This document shows positions 5,755-7,424 of a stretch of DNA of 7,424 bases, in pieces; within the stretch, counting starts at the first letter, position 1; the number at the start of each line of letters is the position of its first letter. The stretch is from Fidelibacterota bacterium (GTDB taxonomy: Bacteria; Fidelibacterota; UBA8477; JABMPR01), in assembly GCA_030595455.1 (NCBI GenBank), contig JAUVDF010000041.1, forward strand, positions 1-7,424. The letters run 5' to 3'. The position numbers were made by a program, and so were the translations under genes. The notes under the pieces are model-generated. The model was not told where the DNA came from and did no database searches. It worked only from the letters and a program-made list of their open reading frames with translations.

Positions 5755-7424
5755 ATGAAAAATTTTATTACTATTTTGCTTTTTAGCATGCTGCTGGTTG
5801 GTGGTGTTTACGCCCAAAAGGTCGCCATCATTTCTAAGGTATCAGGTGATGTGCTCTTGCAGAAAGCAGAAGACATTGATTACAACACCCCGGTTACCGT
5901 GGGGACTATTCTGAATAATAATGACCAGATAAAGGTCAATGACGGCTTTGCTGTTATGCTCCTGCTAGATGACAAAAGCCAGGTTAAGATGCGTGAAAAC
6001 ACTGAGGTTGCGATTTCCATGGTGGATGACCTTAGTGGCGCAGGATATCATGTACGACTGGATTATGGTCAAGCCCTAACCAATTATTCAAAAGGTGCTG
6101 GTTTTGACTTTCAGCTTCACACACCTACTTCGGTGGCTTCCATTAAGGGAACTTCCTTTTGGACAATTTCTGACCCTGAAGTTGGCGATCAAATAATTGT
6201 ACTTGAGGGAATTGTAGACGTGATGAATAACCTGACCGGCATGATTAGCACTGCGGGCGCAGGACAGTCAGTCAAGTCCACTACTGATGGCTATATCGAA
6301 ACCGGAGCGACTGAAGAAGGCTCCATTCCAGAAGACCCAGAAGAAAGTTTTGGCGCTGCCGAAGAACCTGAAGAGGAAGAAGTGGTAGCTGAAGCTGATT
6401 CCACAGAAGCAGAGCCTGTCGTTGAACAAGAAGCACCTGAAGAGGAGCCAGCTGAAGAAACAATGGTTATGGGCGATGTACCACCACCGCCACCATCTAC
6501 AACTGATCAGCCTGCTCCTGAACAACCTGCCGAAGAACCAGAAGCTGAAGGAGAGGGTGGTGGACTGTTTGGAGATGCCCTGGCCATGGATGCAGCCTTT
6601 GGGGCCGTGACCATTGATGGTCAACTCTACAATCAAATTGCTCTACGTCCCGATATTTCTATCGGTAAGCTGGGAGTCGGTCTGGATGTCGTTCTTTATA
6701 TGAACCAGGATGGCGATATTCGCACAGATGAATGGGATGATTTTACAGACGTTATTGATAAAATTATGTATGTCCGCTGGGGACAGCCTCAAGATCCACT
6801 CTACGTACGCGTGGGAACACTAGAGCGAGTTGTTATGGGTTATGGCATGTTTATCAATGGCTATAACAATATGACGGAATATCCTAGTGTACGCAAAGTT
6901 GGTACTCACTTAGGGTTAACCTTTGGCCCAATTGGTGTAGAAACCATGGTGGCTAATATTAAAGAGCAGGTTGGTTTGGCTAGTTTGCGAGGAACCTTTA
7001 GTCTTGGTAAATTGAAGTTTGGTGCAACGGTAGCAACCGACGCCAACCAATACCTCGGTATTAAAGATGCGGATGACGATGGTGTTCCCGATATCGTGGA
7101 TGATTTTCCAGACGATCCTGCCTATGCGCTTGATTCTGATAATGACGGTCTGCCCGATGAAGAGGATTACGATAACGATAATGATGGAAAACTCGAGGTT
7201 GGTACCGATACCGACAACGATGGAATTGTCGATGGTACAGAGGGTACTGTTTATGAGCTCCTCTTTGATAACGATGGGACCTATCTAAAACCAGCACCTT
7301 TTGATCTTGACGGTGAGTCTTCATCACTAACGGGTGTAAGTTTTGATGTGGGCTATCCCATCTTTAGTAACGCCATGATAGATCTGATGGTTTTTGCCGA
7401 GGCCGGTAAGTTTATGGGTGAACA
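5755..7424 (+). CDS. FecR-domain / outer-membrane beta-barrel fusion with calcium-binding repeats (partial, 3' end outside window)
   Basis: The frame is open from the ATG at 5755 to the window end (556 residues seen, no stop). A ribosome site AGAGGA sits 8 nt upstream. A signal peptide covers about residues 1-20 (cleavage near VYA-QK). Residues about 22-165 form a FecR domain: KVSGDVLLQ (28-36), NNNDQIKVNDGF (54-65) and the hallmark HTPTSVASIKGTSFW (122-136). Residues 185-270 are a low-complexity acidic Glu/Pro/Ala linker including five prolines in a row. From about 271 the sequence alternates polar and hydrophobic residues with many Gly/aromatic positions (VTIDGQLYNQIALRPDIS, YVRVGTLERVV, GLTFGPIGVETM), typical of outer-membrane beta-barrel strands. 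Residues 438-496 hold three Asp-rich thrombospondin-type-3-like repeats, after which barrel-like strands resume. No cysteine is present. The proposed layout is periplasmic FecR, linker, barrel and surface calcium loop; the role is unknown. No FecI-type sigma factor is adjacent. Confidence 0.85.
   Translation, partial: MKNFITILLFSMLLVGGVYAQKVAIISKVSGDVLLQKAEDIDYNTPVTVGTILNNNDQIKVNDGFAVMLLLDDKSQVKMRENTEVAISMVDDLSGAGYHVRLDYGQALTNYSKGAGFDFQLHTPTSVASIKGTSFWTISDPEVGDQIIVLEGIVDVMNNLTGMISTAGAGQSVKSTTDGYIETGATEEGSIPEDPEESFGAAEEPEEEEVVAEADSTEAEPVVEQEAPEEEPAEETMVMGDVPPPPPSTTDQPAPEQPAEEPEAEGEGGGLFGDALAMDAAFGAVTIDGQLYNQIALRPDISIGKLGVGLDVVLYMNQDGDIRTDEWDDFTDVIDKIMYVRWGQPQDPLYVRVGTLERVVMGYGMFINGYNNMTEYPSVRKVGTHLGLTFGPIGVETMVANIKEQVGLASLRGTFSLGKLKFGATVATDANQYLGIKDADDDGVPDIVDDFPDDPAYALDSDNDGLPDEEDYDNDNDGKLEVGTDTDNDGIVDGTEGTVYELLFDNDGTYLKPAPFDLDGESSSLTGVSFDVGYPIFSNAMIDLMVFAEAGKFMGE
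6307..6564 (+). other. Low-complexity acidic Pro/Glu linker inside the FecR-barrel gene
   Basis: Residues about 185-270 of the long protein are dominated by Glu, Pro and Ala, with PEEP/APEEEPAEE-like units, a PPPPP run at 243-247 and a Gly-rich end. Such composition predicts an extended disordered tether, reminiscent in style of the periplasm-spanning linkers of TonB-like proteins but acidic rather than Lys-rich. It divides the FecR domain from the barrel-like part. The GAA/CCT-rich coding repeats produce long but spurious open frames on the opposite strand. Confidence 0.75.
7066..7242 (+). repeat. Thrombospondin-type-3-like calcium-binding repeats (within coding region)
   Basis: Residues 438-496 contain three Asp-rich units: DADDDGVPDIVDDFPDD (438-454), DSDNDGLPDEEDYDNDNDG (460-478) and DTDNDGIVDGTE (485-496). 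The D-x-D-x-D-G-x-x-D spacing is that of thrombospondin type 3 repeats, which bind calcium in known proteins. Predicted beta strands lie on both sides (LKFGATVAT before, LTGVSFDVGYPIF after), so the repeats look inserted in a loop of the barrel rather than forming a separate C-terminal domain. Confidence 0.8.

Noticed and set aside
5755..6250. A FecI/FecR/TonB iron-signalling system
   Set aside because: Only the FecR domain is seen. There is no sigma factor, no TonB box or plug domain, and the protein has a cleavable-type signal instead of an internal membrane anchor.
6268..6636. Reverse-strand open frame of 122 codons
   Set aside because: It is a mirror of the Glu/Pro-rich linker in the forward FecR-barrel gene; GAA/CCT-rich codons rarely give stops on the other strand. 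The product is an improbable Phe/Arg/Trp-rich sequence.
7061..7327. Reverse-strand open frame opposite the Asp-rich repeats
   Set aside because: It is opposite GAT-rich repeat codons and gives a His/Arg/Tyr-rich product with no recognisable features. The forward frame is clearly coding.

Overview
The window looks like ordinary chromosomal DNA from an under-sampled Gram-negative lineage, most likely in the FCB group (Marinimicrobia/KSB1/Calditrichota-like). The support is two secreted proteins ending in the 'NxPNPFNxxT' type A sorting / FlgD-Ig-like C-terminal module, plus two lipoproteins and a probable outer-membrane barrel. The lineage is inferred from protein style, not from a marker gene. 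No RNA gene, CRISPR array, insertion sequence or phage gene was seen.

Layout. Positions 1-1987 hold a compact reverse-strand gene cluster. In transcription order it runs: two related small lipoproteins (1987-1397, 1393-881), a QueD/6-pyruvoyl-tetrahydropterin-synthase-like enzyme (864-454), and the 5' part of a YhhQ-type queuosine-precursor transporter (457 to beyond position 1). The gaps are 3 nt, 16 nt and a 4-nt ATGA overlap, so they are probably one transcript. A strong hairpin terminator (2037-2080) separates this cluster from a reverse-strand secreted kelch-repeat protein (3371-2109). A 189-nt divergent intergenic region (3372-3560) follows. On the forward strand a stand-alone RibD-C/DHFR-fold reductase (3561-4223) overlaps by 20 nt a secreted C39-like cysteine peptidase (4204-5562). 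After a 192-nt gap comes a long forward gene (5755 to beyond 7424). It joins an N-terminal FecR domain, an acidic Pro/Glu linker, a probable outer-membrane beta-barrel and thrombospondin-type-3-like calcium repeats.

How the genes fit together. The queD-like gene and the transporter form a believable deazaguanine (preQ0/queuosine) make-or-import pair. The rest is mainly envelope and surface biology: lipoproteins, a sorted kelch protein, a sorted peptidase and a FecR-barrel chimera. I do not see a clear new multi-gene system. The most notable points are the FecR/linker/barrel/calcium-loop architecture, the Asp in place of the catalytic Cys in the QueD-like enzyme, and the diverged tandem lipoproteins ahead of queD.
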